Of a DNA stretch of 54,535 nucleotides, positions 18,290 through 25,943 are shown piece after piece. Source of the DNA: Gemmobacter nectariphilus (GTDB lineage: Bacteria > Pseudomonadota > Alphaproteobacteria > Rhodobacterales > Rhodobacteraceae); NCBI GenBank assembly GCA_020721445.1, contig DYMU01000014.1:17610-72144 (forward strand), given 5' to 3'. The stretch's first letter is position 1. Every line of letters starts with the position of its first letter. The position numbers and the translations under genes were made by a program. The notes under the pieces were generated by a model. It was not told where the DNA came from, did not search any database, and was given only the letters and a program-made list of their open reading frames with translations.

Positions 18290-18897
18290 CGCGCCATGAA
18301 CATCTGGACCGCGCCGTCAATCACGCGGGCGCGGTCTTCGGGGGTGAAGTGGCCGCCGATGCCAAAGATCAGCCGTTCATGCAGGTCGGCCTTGCACAGT
18401 TGCAAGAACTGCTCGGCGGCGAAATCCGGGTCTTCGATGCTGACATCGCCGCGCTGCATGACGCGGCCCAGATAGTCGGCAACCCGGCTGCGGATCAGCA
18501 TCGGGCCTGACTGGTAGAACTCGGCCCCCAGACCGGGGAACCTGTCGCTTTCGGCAACGCAGATCCGATAGATCCGCTGTCCGAAATCCGACAGCACGAA
18601 GTCGATGATCCGCTCGGCCGCAAGCCGCAGGACATCGGCCACCGGGGCGGTGTCGGTGATATGCGCCTCGGCCTCTTCGGTCTGGCGGCGACATTCGGCT
18701 TTGGCGACTTCCATGAACAACAGGCGCTTGTCGGGGAAATAGCTGTAAAGCGTGGCCTTGCTGACCTCGGCCTCTCGCGCGATGTCATCCACTGACGCGC
18801 CGTCAAAACCGTCGCGCAGAAACACCGACCTGGCGCCTTCCAGCACCTGATCGAACTTGCGCCCCCGGCGGATTGCGGTTTGCCCGTTTGCGGCCAT
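18271..18897 (-). CDS. TetR/AcrR-family transcriptional regulator
   Basis: A 208-residue repressor. The N-terminal helix-turn-helix (FLRDGFDGASVDDIAREAEVSKATLYSYF, read with the break at VDDIA/REAEV) is classical TetR, and the C-terminal domain resembles the AefR-like ligand/dimer domain. I chose the ATG at 18897, giving MAANGQTAIRRGRK, because GGGGAAC lies 6-12 bases upstream; ATG 18909 and an in-frame start at 18945 are alternatives. It follows a small secreted-protein gene on the same strand by 69 bp. Two 18-bp palindromes upstream of that gene (19166-19216) are good candidates for its operators, implying autoregulation. The inducer is unknown. Confidence 0.87.
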   Translation of the reverse strand: MAANGQTAIRRGRKFDQVLEGARSVFLRDGFDGASVDDIAREAEVSKATLYSYFPDKRLLFMEVAKAECRRQTEEAEAHITDTAPVADVLRLAAERIIDFVLSDFGQRIYRICVAESDRFPGLGAEFYQSGPMLIRSRVADYLGRVMQRGDVSIEDPDFAAEQFLQLCKADLHERLIFGIGGHFTPEDRARVIDGAVQMFMARYGARS

Positions 18898-18966
18898 GAC
18901 GTTCCCCATGGCGCGACCATAGGTCACGACCGGGGCAAGGGGCAAGCCACCGCAGCGGGGCTGCTG

Positions 18967-19125
18967 TCAGCGGCAGACCACCGTTGCACCGGGCGTGCAG
19001 TTTTTGGTCGAGGATGTCACATCGCCGGTTGGCCAGGTCAGATGGGGCAGATCCATGGTAAAGCTGCCAGCAACGGCAGGGGCCGCCGTGAGGCCAAGGG
19101 CAAGGATCAGAACAGTGGACCGCAT
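18967..19125 (-). CDS. Small secreted protein, 52 residues
   Basis: This short gene encodes MRSTVLILALGLTAAPAVAG followed by about 32 residues. The first 19 residues form a Sec signal peptide with AVA cleavage. The mature part contains SFTMDLPHLTWPTGD and two cysteines (NCTPG and VVC), possibly a disulfide. The ATG at 19125 follows ACGGAGGCTCCT, a strong GGAGG ribosome site, which supports it as a real gene despite its size. I recall similar small proteins (FxMDLPxLxxP pattern) in other Rhodobacteraceae, function unknown. It precedes the tetR gene and faces the two palindromes at 19166-19216, so TetR probably controls it. Confidence 0.72.
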   Translation of the reverse strand: MRSTVLILALGLTAAPAVAGSFTMDLPHLTWPTGDVTSSTKNCTPGATVVCR

Positions 19126-19165
19126 AGGAGCCTCCGTAAGTAAACTGGTTGGTTCAGATTTATAG

Positions 19166-19216
19166 ATGAACCTATCGGTTCATTTTTTCAAGTTGAAAAT
19201 GAACCCTATGGTTCAG
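19166..19216. promoter_or_regulatory. Paired palindromic operators, probable TetR sites
   Basis: Site 1 is ATGAACCTATCGGTTCAT (19166-19183), a TGAACC/GGTTCA palindrome with 4-base spacer. Site 2 is TGAACC-CTAT-GGTTCA (19200-19215). Their centres are 33 bp apart, about three helical turns, so bound dimers would face the same side. A third half-site GGTTCA lies at 19151-19156. The sites sit 41 bp upstream of the small secreted-protein gene and 73 bp upstream of mbfA. TetR-family dimers commonly bind such sites; the link to the regulator at 18271-18897 is inferred from proximity. Confidence 0.68.
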
Positions 19217-19261
19217 TTTGTCGCAATTCTTGGCCTTGCAAAGCTGGTAATCTGGCGTAAC

Positions 19262-19276
19262 TTAGAACCATTCCAA
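19262..19276. promoter_or_regulatory. Candidate Irr iron-control element (ICE) of mbfA
   Basis: TTAGAA-CCA-TTCCAA is an interrupted palindrome with one mismatch, close to the ICE consensus TTTAGAA-N3-TTCTAAA bound by the heme-dependent regulator Irr in alphaproteobacteria. It ends 12 bp before the mbfA start codon, where binding would block expression. Irr represses mbfA in rhizobia under iron limitation, so motif, position and gene agree. TTGCAA-N17-AACTTA just upstream could be the promoter, overlapping the box. Confidence 0.6.
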
Positions 19277-19288
19277 ACTAGGTGCCCC

Positions 19289-20266
19289 ATGCTGTCTGCG
19301 CTGACCAACCGCCGCCGCTTTTCTGACCTGTCCGAGCAAGAGGTTCTGGCCCTTGCGATTTCATCGGAAGAAGATGATGCCCGCATCTATCGCAGCTATG
19401 CTGAACGCCTGCGGGTGGACTATGCGGCCACGGCAGCCGTGTTCGACGGCATGGCCCGCGAAGAAGATGGCCACCGCAAGGCGTTGATCGACCTGCACCA
19501 GAAGCGGTTCGGTGAGGTGATCCCCCTGATCCGGCGCGAACATGTTGCAGGGTTTTACGCCCGCCGCCCGATCTGGCTGGTGGAAAACCTGCCGCTGGAA
19601 ACCATCCGCGCCGAGGCCGAAGCGATGGAGAGTCAGGCCGAGGCCTTCTATATGAAAGCCGCACAGGCCACCTCGGACGCCGGCACCCGCAAACTTCTGG
19701 GCGATCTGGCCGCCGCCGAGGCCGGGCACAAGAAGCGGGCCGATGCCTTGATGGCCACCCATGTCGACCCCGAGTCGGAAGATCAGGAAAACCGGGCGGC
19801 AAAGCGGCAATTCATTCTGACCTGGGTCCAGCCGGGGCTTGCGGGGTTGATGGATGGCTCGGTTTCAACCCTTGCGCCGATCTTTGCCACGGCTTTTGCC
19901 ACGCAAGACACCTGGACCACCTTTCTGGTCGGCACGGCGGCCAGCGTGGGCGCGGGCATCTCGATGGGGTTTACCGAAGCAGCGCATGATGATGGCGTGT
20001 TGTCCGGGCGCGGCAGCCCGTGGAAACGCGGTCTGGCGTCAGGGGTGATGACCACCCTTGGCGGCATGGGCCACGCCCTGCCCTATCTGATCACCGACTT
20101 CTGGACCGCAACCGTGATTGCCATGGTGGTGGTGTTTGTCGAATTGTGGGCGATTGCCTGGATCCAGAACAAGTTCATGGAAACGCCGTTCTTCCGCGCG
20201 GCCTTTCAGGTGGTTGTGGGTGGGGCACTGGTGTTTGCGGCGGGCGTTCTGATCGGCGGCGGCTGA
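19289..20266 (+). CDS. mbfA: Membrane-bound ferritin-like iron exporter MbfA
   Basis: MbfA joins an N-terminal ferritin-like diiron domain to a C-terminal VIT1/CCC1-type membrane domain; in rhizobia it exports iron and protects against iron and peroxide stress. Here residues about 10-155 hold the helical bundle with ISSEEDDARIY, EEDGH and EAGHKKR (paired ExxH metal ligands). The rest has five hydrophobic helices, starting LTWVQPGLAGLMDGSVSTL. The 325-residue length fits the family. The ATG at 19289 is preferred because the upstream extension reads through operators and the ICE-like box. No strong ribosome site is visible, only GGTGCCCC. Confidence 0.93.
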   Translation: MLSALTNRRRFSDLSEQEVLALAISSEEDDARIYRSYAERLRVDYAATAAVFDGMAREEDGHRKALIDLHQKRFGEVIPLIRREHVAGFYARRPIWLVENLPLETIRAEAEAMESQAEAFYMKAAQATSDAGTRKLLGDLAAAEAGHKKRADALMATHVDPESEDQENRAAKRQFILTWVQPGLAGLMDGSVSTLAPIFATAFATQDTWTTFLVGTAASVGAGISMGFTEAAHDDGVLSGRGSPWKRGLASGVMTTLGGMGHALPYLITDFWTATVIAMVVVFVELWAIAWIQNKFMETPFFRAAFQVVVGGALVFAAGVLIGGG

Positions 20267-20282
20267 GGCCGCACCTGCGGGA

Positions 20283-20332
20283 AAGGGGGCGCTGCCCCCT
20301 TGAACCCCCGGGATATTTTAAGAAAGAGAAAG
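20283..20332 (+). repeat. GC hairpin plus GGGATATTT tail element (copy 3)
   Basis: AAGGGGGC-GCT-GCCCCCTT (20283-20301) is followed by GGGATATTTTAAGAAAG and AGAAAG (20310-20332). It fills the gap between the convergent stops of mbfA and trhO, ending one base before the trhO stop codon. It may terminate mbfA transcripts; on the other strand the tail reads as a pyrimidine tract after trhO. Confidence 0.72.
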
Positions 20333-21235
20333 TCAGGCCCCGAGGTGGAGTTCGCCGCGCGCGGCGGCCAGCTCCATCTGGCGCTGACGTTCGCGGAACC
20401 GCGCTCGGTCTGAGGCGTCGTATTCATCGCGGCAGGCCGCGCAGCACACACCTTTTTCATAGGCCGGGTGCTGGCGGCCTTCGGGGGTAACCGGACGGCG
20501 GCAGGCGCCGCAGGTCTCATTTTGGCCGGGTTTCAGCCCATGGCCGACCGACACGCGGCCGTCGAAGACATAACATTCGCCCTGCCACAGGCTTTGGTCT
20601 TCGGGCATGTCTTCCAGATATTGCAGGATGCCACCCTTGAGGTGGAACACGTCCTGCACCCCTTGGGACAGCAGGAAGTTGGTGGATTTCTCGCAGCGGA
20701 TGCCGCCGGTGCAGAACATCGCGATGCGCTTGTTGTGAAACCGCTCGCGGTTTTCTTCCCACCATTTCGGAAACTCGCGGAACGCGCGTGTGCCGGGGTC
20801 GACTGCGCCCTGAAAGGTGCCGATGGCAACCTCGTAATCATTGCGGGTGTCGATGATCGCCACATCGGGCGCGCTGATCAGGTCATTCCAGTCGGCGCCG
20901 GACAGATAGTGCCCGACCCGTGCCTTCGGATCGACATCGGCGATGCCCATGGTCACGATCTCGCGCTTCAGACGCACCTTCATGCGGCCAAACGGCATCG
21001 CCGGGGCGAAGCTTTCCTTCCACTCCAGATCGCGGCAGCCCGGCAGGGCGCGGATATGGGCCAGCACCGCATCGATGGCCGCGCGTGACCCGGCGATGGT
21101 GCCATTGATGCCTTCGGTCGCCAGCAACACAGAGCCTTTGACACCTTGCGCGCTGCACAGATCAAGCAGCGGCCTGCGCAAGATGGCCGGGTCGGGAAAG
21201 CGGGTGAAGTGATACAGGGCGACAATGGTGATCAT
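20333..21235 (-). CDS. trhO: tRNA uridine(34) hydroxylase, rhodanese family (UPF0176/YceA)
   Basis: TrhO adds oxygen to uridine 34 of several tRNAs, the first step toward 5-carboxymethoxy- or methoxyuridine. The 300-residue protein has the N-terminal ferredoxin-like part (LLATEGINGTIAGSRAAID) and the rhodanese domain with IIDTRNDYEVAIGTF and the active-site cysteine in MFCTGGIRCEKS. A C-terminal cysteine cluster (CGACRRPV...CCAAC) may bind zinc. I started at the ATG at 21235 (MITIVALYHFTRF), where family similarity begins; a GTG at 21274 is in frame. It converges on mbfA. Confidence 0.93.
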   Translation of the reverse strand: MITIVALYHFTRFPDPAILRRPLLDLCSAQGVKGSVLLATEGINGTIAGSRAAIDAVLAHIRALPGCRDLEWKESFAPAMPFGRMKVRLKREIVTMGIADVDPKARVGHYLSGADWNDLISAPDVAIIDTRNDYEVAIGTFQGAVDPGTRAFREFPKWWEENRERFHNKRIAMFCTGGIRCEKSTNFLLSQGVQDVFHLKGGILQYLEDMPEDQSLWQGECYVFDGRVSVGHGLKPGQNETCGACRRPVTPEGRQHPAYEKGVCCAACRDEYDASDRARFRERQRQMELAAARGELHLGA

Positions 21236-21352
21236 CCGCGCGGAATAGGACAGCCGCGCCAAATGGGCAAGCACCGCTGTGCCGCAGCCTTGGGGCGTTG
21301 ACCGCGCCGGGCCAGATGCCTACCACTGATCCACCGTCTGATGGAGGCCCCG

Positions 21353-21976
21353 ATGCACCCGCCCCAATCCGCCTTGTCCCAGTCTGCCTTGATCGTGATC
21401 GACGTTCAGAACGACTTTTGTCCCGGTGGCGCGCTGGCCGTGGCCGGGGGCGACCAGATCGTGGCGCCGGTCAACGCGCTGATGGGCGCGTTTGAGTGCG
21501 TGGTGCTGACACAAGACTGGCACCCGGCAGATCACGCCTCGTTTGCCGCCAACCACCCGGGCGCGGCCCCGTTCAGCCTGACCGAGATGCCCTATGGCCC
21601 GCAGGTGCTGTGGCCCAGCCATTGCGTGCAAGGAACGGATGGCGCCGCGTTTCACCCCGATCTGCGCACCGATCCGGCCCAGATGATCTTGCGCAAGGGG
21701 ACCCAGCCGCAGATCGACAGCTATTCGGCCTTCTTTGAAAACGACCACAGCACCCCCACCGGGCTGGAGGGGTATCTGCGCAGCCGTGGGGTTTCGGCCT
21801 TGACCCTTGTCGGGCTGGCGACGGATTACTGCGTGGCGTTTTCGGCGCTGGACGCGGCCCGGCTTGGCTTTGCCGTGACCGTGCGGATGGACCTGTGCCG
21901 CGCGATTGATCTGGACGGCAGCCTTGAGGCGATGGTTGGCCGGATGACCGCCGCCGGAATTGCCTTGCAAGGCTAG
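21353..21976 (+). CDS. pncA: Nicotinamidase
   Basis: PncA hydrolyses nicotinamide to nicotinate, feeding NAD salvage. The 207-residue protein carries the isochorismatase-fold triad: Asp in LIVIDVQNDFCPGG, Lys in ILRKGTQ, and the nucleophile Cys in ATDYCVAFSALDA. TQDWHPADHASFA holds metal ligands (D, H, H). The ATG at 21353 is preferred, since GGAGG lies 7 bp upstream; the earlier ATG at 21341 forms part of that ribosome site. pncB, the next enzyme of the pathway, starts 81 bp downstream, so the pair probably forms an operon. Confidence 0.95.
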   Translation: MHPPQSALSQSALIVIDVQNDFCPGGALAVAGGDQIVAPVNALMGAFECVVLTQDWHPADHASFAANHPGAAPFSLTEMPYGPQVLWPSHCVQGTDGAAFHPDLRTDPAQMILRKGTQPQIDSYSAFFENDHSTPTGLEGYLRSRGVSALTLVGLATDYCVAFSALDAARLGFAVTVRMDLCRAIDLDGSLEAMVGRMTAAGIALQG

Positions 21977-22057
21977 CCCCCGCCTTTGTAGCCGCCGCCT
22001 TTGCTGGACTTACCGCGCTTGGCTTGATCTAACGCCAAGGGCAGAACAGGAAATACC

Positions 22058-23350
22058 ATGGTCGACATCGCCACCCGCGTCTATAACCACAAGTGGAAGA
22101 TCGACCCCATCGTGCGGTCTTTGATCGACACCGATTTTTACAAGCTGTTGATGTGCCAGTCGGTATTTCGCAACCGGCCCGACACCACGGTGACCTTCAG
22201 CCTGATCAACCGCACCAAATCCATTCGCCTTGCCGATCTGGTGGACGAAGGCGAATTGCGCGAGCAACTGGACCATATCCGCACCCTGCATCTGTCACGC
22301 GGCGAAAGCACCTTTCTGCGCGGCAACACCTTTTACGGCAAGCGCCAGATGTTCCGCCCCGATTTCATGGAGTGGTTTGAGCGGTTGCGCCTGCCGCCCT
22401 ATCATCTGGAAAAGCACGACGGCCAGTATGAGCTGACGTTCGAGGGCAAGTGGCCCGAGGTCATGCTGTGGGAGATCCCGGCACTGGCCGTGCTGATGGA
22501 ATTGCGCTCACGTGCCGTGTTGCGCGATATGGGGCGCTTTGAGTTGCAGGTGCTTTATGCGCGCGGCATGACGAAACTGTGGGAAAAGATCGAAACTCTG
22601 CGCCAGATTGACGGGCTGCGGCTGGCCGATTTCGGCACAAGGCGGCGTCATTCGTTCCTGTGGCAGGATTGGGCGGTGCAAGCGCTGCGCGAAGGCATGG
22701 GCAGCGCCTTCATCGGCACCTCGAACTGCCTGATCGCGATGCGACGCGAGGTTGAGGCGATCGGCACCAATGCCCATGAATTGCCGATGGTCTATGCCGC
22801 CCTTGCTCGAACCGATGCCGAACTGGCGCAGGCCCCCTATCAGGTGCTGGCCGATTGGCACGAAGAGCACGATGGCAACCTGCGCATCATCCTGCCCGAC
22901 ACCTATGGCACGACCGGCTTTCTGGCCCGCGCGCCGGAATGGCTGGCCAAATGGACCGGCATCCGCATTGATTCGGGCGATCCGGCAGTGGGGGCCGAGA
23001 CTGCGATCCGCTGGTGGCAATCGCGCGGGGAAGACCCGACCCAGAAGCTGGTGATCTTTTCCGACGGTCTGGATGTTGACAAGATCGCTGAATTGCACCG
23101 GCAGTTTGCAGGGCGCGTGAAGGTGTCTTTCGGCTGGGGCACCATGTTGACCAATGATTTCCGCGGCCTTGCCCCCAACGATGCGCTGGCCCCGTTCAGC
23201 CTTGTCTGCAAGGCGGTTTCGGCGGACGGTCGGCCCACCGTCAAACTGTCCGACAATCCGAACAAGGCGATGGGTCCGGCGGATGAGATCGCACGCTACA
23301 AGCGGGTGTTTGGCGTGGGGGATCAGACCGCGATTGAGGTTGTGGTCTGA
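22058..23350 (+). CDS. pncB: Nicotinate phosphoribosyltransferase
   Basis: PncB joins nicotinate to phosphoribosyl pyrophosphate with ATP hydrolysis, giving the substrate of NadD. The 430-residue protein begins with the substrate-side motif [26 protein letters not shown] contains the histidine that is phosphorylated during catalysis. [19 protein letters not shown] and [11 protein letters not shown] form the phosphoribosyl site. The ATG at 22058 follows ACAGGAAA. It completes a salvage route with pncA immediately upstream and converges on the kinase gene, leaving 12 bp. Confidence 0.96.
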   Translation: MVDIATRVYNHKWKIDPIVRSLIDTDFYKLLMCQSVFRNRPDTTVTFSLINRTKSIRLADLVDEGELREQLDHIRTLHLSRGESTFLRGNTFYGKRQMFRPDFMEWFERLRLPPYHLEKHDGQYELTFEGKWPEVMLWEIPALAVLMELRSRAVLRDMGRFELQVLYARGMTKLWEKIETLRQIDGLRLADFGTRRRHSFLWQDWAVQALREGMGSAFIGTSNCLIAMRREVEAIGTNAHELPMVYAALARTDAELAQAPYQVLADWHEEHDGNLRIILPDTYGTTGFLARAPEWLAKWTGIRIDSGDPAVGAETAIRWWQSRGEDPTQKLVIFSDGLDVDKIAELHRQFAGRVKVSFGWGTMLTNDFRGLAPNDALAPFSLVCKAVSADGRPTVKLSDNPNKAMGPADEIARYKRVFGVGDQTAIEVVV

Positions 23351-23362
23351 CCGGCTGCCCGG

Positions 23363-24274
23363 TCAGGCCAGACAGCGCCGGGCAAACATCACCGCACGCT
23401 CGATATGGCTGCGGTGGATCGGGCTGGCCGCCGCAAGGCGCGGCGCAGTCCAGCCAACCGATGCCAGGGTGCGGGCAAGGGTGAACCTGTCCACCTCTGC
23501 CGGGTTGGCAAGCCCATAGCCTTCGCAAAGGGCGGCGCGGATCTCGGCGTAGGCTGGCTCATACAGGTTTTGCGACAGCACGGTGCCAAGGTCGTACAGC
23601 CGGTAGCCAAAGCCGCTGTCATCAAAGTCGATCAGCGAAAGGGAATGACCCTTCACCAACACGTTTTCACGCAGCACATCGGCGTGAACCAGACCGATGG
23701 TGGGTTGGGTCAGGGTCAGGTGGTCTGACACCAGTTGCCGGGCGGCGCGCAAGGTTTCGGCCTCAGCCTGGGTCAGGCCGGGATGTTCCCAGAACCGGCC
23801 CCAGAACGGGGCCTCGCCCACCAGACCGTCATGGTCCCACTGCGGCCGGGTAAACCAGTCGGGCAGCACCATCGCGTCGGTTGCGGCATGCACCTGTGCC
23901 AGCAGGCGTCCAAGGGCATGGTGCCGGTCGGCCTGGTCCCCCACGGTGCCGGACAATGGCACACCGGCTTCGCCCAGCGGTTCGCCTTCCAGCCAGACCA
24001 CCACCGAGGCGCAACGACCGCCGTGCAACACCGCCAGATCGCTGCCATCGGCAAGGGCAATGGGTGCAGGCACCGGCAGGCCCGCCTGTGCCAAGGCCCG
24101 GCACCACCACAATTCCGACCGGATCGCCATGGCCGACTGATAGCCGCGCCGATGCAGACGCAGGGCGGCGCGGCCTTGCGGTGTTGCAATCTCATACACC
24201 TCATTCTCGCGCAGACGCAGCGGGCGGATCACGGTGCCCTGCCACAGGGCGGCGGCTTTACTGACCTCGGTCAT
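23363..24274 (-). CDS. Small-molecule kinase, APH/choline kinase fold (hydroxylysine kinase-like)
   Basis: A 303-residue phosphotransferase of the aminoglycoside phosphotransferase/homoserine kinase fold. The catalytic loop is GLVHADVLRENVLV (HxD...N) and the metal-binding aspartate is in LIDFDDSGFGYRLYDL. Aminoglycoside resistance is unlikely: the start overlaps by 4 bp (ATGA) the stop of an AGXT2L-type aminotransferase. Animals use such a pair, hydroxylysine kinase and a PLP phospho-lyase, to degrade hydroxylysine, and bacterial fusions of the same two domains exist. The likely role is phosphorylating an amino alcohol that the partner then eliminates; the substrate is inferred, not shown. 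Confidence 0.85.
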   Translation of the reverse strand: MTEVSKAAALWQGTVIRPLRLRENEVYEIATPQGRAALRLHRRGYQSAMAIRSELWWCRALAQAGLPVPAPIALADGSDLAVLHGGRCASVVVWLEGEPLGEAGVPLSGTVGDQADRHHALGRLLAQVHAATDAMVLPDWFTRPQWDHDGLVGEAPFWGRFWEHPGLTQAEAETLRAARQLVSDHLTLTQPTIGLVHADVLRENVLVKGHSLSLIDFDDSGFGYRLYDLGTVLSQNLYEPAYAEIRAALCEGYGLANPAEVDRFTLARTLASVGWTAPRLAAASPIHRSHIERAVMFARRCLA

Positions 24275-25524
24275 CGCACGGCCAGGGCGGCTTGCAGCGC
24301 GTCGGCCAGAAGATCAGCCTCGGCCCGGCCAAACACCATCGGCGGGCGGATTTTCAGCGTTGCCCCGCCCCGCCCGATGCGGTTCAGCAAAAAGCCCCGC
24401 GCGACCATGTCTTCCACCAGATCGGCAGCGAAATCACCCGCGCCTTCGCCGCCAAACTCCAGCCCGAAGAACATGCCCTTGCCACGCACGTTGACGATCC
24501 GGCCATGCCGCAACGCGCGCATCCGGTTCAGCAGATAGGCTGAGGTTGCAGCCCCGCGCGCCTGCAAGCCTTCATCCTCGATCACATCCAGCACCGCCAT
24601 GCAGGCCGCCGCTGACACCGGATTGCCGCCGAAGGTGTTGAAATAGCCAAACGCCTCGCGGAACGCGGCCATCGCCTCGGGGCGCGCAAGGCAGGCCGCG
24701 ACCGGGTGGCCATTGGCCATCGGCTTGCCCACCGTCACCACATCCGGCGCAAAGCCCAAGCTCTCATGTCCCCAGAAATGGCTGCCGACCCGGCCAAAAC
24801 CCGGCTGCACCTCATCACACAGGATCAGCCCGCCCGCAGCTTTCACCACCGCCACCGTCGGGTCCAGAAACCCCGGCGCAACGCTTGGCAAACCTTCGTT
24901 CGCAAACACCGGACACAGCATCAGGCCGGAAAAGCCGAACCCCTCTGCCTGCAACTCGGCAATCGCCTGCGCCACATTGTCGGCAAAGGCCTGCGGTTGC
25001 GATTCAAGGCTGCCGCCAAGCGGGGCCAGCGTATCGGGCGACGGCACCAGCCGCACATTGGGCGCGCGGCCCCCGATTGGCGGGCGGCGCGTCGAAAGCT
25101 GGCTGACCGCCGCCGTGTTGCCGTGATAGGTGTTGTCGGTGGCAATGATCCCGGTCTTGCCCGTTACCGCCTGCGCCATCCGCAAGGCCAGATCGTTGGC
25201 TTCCGACCCGGTGCAGGTCATGATCGCCTGCGAGATGCCGTGGCCCAGCGTTGCCGTCAACCGCTCGATATAGTCCAGGATCAGGTCGTGGTGATAGCGG
25301 GTGTGGGTGTTCAAGACCGCCGCCTGCGCCGCAATCGCCTGCACCACGCGCGGGTGGCAATGGCCGACATGCGCCACGTTGTTGTAGCAATCCAGATACC
25401 GCTTGCCCGCCGCGTCCCACAGCCAAACCCCCTGCCCGCGCACGATATGCACCGGATGGCGATAGAAGGTTGGCACATTCGGCCCCATCAGACGGGCGCG
25501 GCGCTGGTCCAGCGTTTCGGTCAT
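24271..25524 (-). CDS. Class III PLP enzyme, AGXT2L (phospho-lyase) type
   Basis: A 417-residue fold-type I PLP enzyme. YLDCYNNVAHVGHCHPRVV near residue 44 closely matches the AGXT2L group, which includes ethanolamine-phosphate and phosphohydroxylysine phospho-lyases rather than true transaminases. TCTGSEANDLALRMA binds PLP phosphate, LILCDEVQPGFGRVG holds the ring-stacking aspartate, and the Schiff-base lysine lies in VTVGKPMANGHPV. Its start overlaps the arfB stop and its stop overlaps the kinase start, each by 4 bp, so all three are co-translated. Elimination of phosphate and ammonia from a phosphorylated amino alcohol is the best guess; an omega-transaminase remains possible. Confidence 0.88.
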   Translation of the reverse strand: MTETLDQRRARLMGPNVPTFYRHPVHIVRGQGVWLWDAAGKRYLDCYNNVAHVGHCHPRVVQAIAAQAAVLNTHTRYHHDLILDYIERLTATLGHGISQAIMTCTGSEANDLALRMAQAVTGKTGIIATDNTYHGNTAAVSQLSTRRPPIGGRAPNVRLVPSPDTLAPLGGSLESQPQAFADNVAQAIAELQAEGFGFSGLMLCPVFANEGLPSVAPGFLDPTVAVVKAAGGLILCDEVQPGFGRVGSHFWGHESLGFAPDVVTVGKPMANGHPVAACLARPEAMAAFREAFGYFNTFGGNPVSAAACMAVLDVIEDEGLQARGAATSAYLLNRMRALRHGRIVNVRGKGMFFGLEFGGEGAGDFAADLVEDMVARGFLLNRIGRGGATLKIRPPMVFGRAEADLLADALQAALAVR

Positions 25525-25943
25525 TCTTCGTCTTCCGGCTTGCCGCGACCGGCCTTCACCTCGCCGCGCACCGCCTTGGCCTTCAACCGGCGCAGCGTGC
25601 TGCCATAGGTCGGCTTGGTCGCCACCCGGCGCTTGGGGGCCACCAGTGCAGCCCTGATCATCTCGACCAGCCGTTCACGGGCCAACTCGCGGTTGCGGGC
25701 CTGGCTGCGGGTTTCCTCGGCACGAATGACGATGGCCCCGTCCAGCGTCCAGCGCCGGCCCGCCAACCGCTTGAGCCGCGCCTTGACCGAGGCAGGCAGG
25801 TGCGGCGACCGCTCGGCCTCGAACCGCAATTCCACCGCCGTTTCAACCTTGTTGACGTTCTGCCCACCCGGCCCTTGCGAGCGGGTAAAGTTTTCCGACA
25901 ATTCCCAGTCGGCAAGGCAAAGGCTATCGTTGATGCGCAACAT
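25521..25943 (-). CDS. arfB: Alternative ribosome-rescue factor B (peptidyl-tRNA hydrolase)
   Basis: ArfB (YaeJ) releases stalled ribosomes on messages without a stop codon by hydrolysing peptidyl-tRNA. The 140-residue protein has the release-factor GGQ loop at residues 26-28 (RSQGPGGQNVNKVET) and the basic C-terminal tail (PTYGSTLRRLKAKAVRGE...) that enters the empty mRNA channel. The ATG at 25943 gives the usual start MLRINDSL. The frame is open upstream to about 26093, but that extension is atypical and is treated as leader. The leader (25944-26250) is unusual. The 4-bp overlap with the aminotransferase gene makes arfB the first gene of a three-gene run. Confidence 0.93.
   Translation of the reverse strand: MLRINDSLCLADWELSENFTRSQGPGGQNVNKVETAVELRFEAERSPHLPASVKARLKRLAGRRWTLDGAIVIRAEETRSQARNRELARERLVEMIRAALVAPKRRVATKPTYGSTLRRLKAKAVRGEVKAGRGKPEDEE

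Noticed and set aside
23363-24274. Aminoglycoside resistance gene
   Set aside because: It has the kinase fold, but coupling to a phospho-lyase-type PLP enzyme indicates metabolism rather than resistance.
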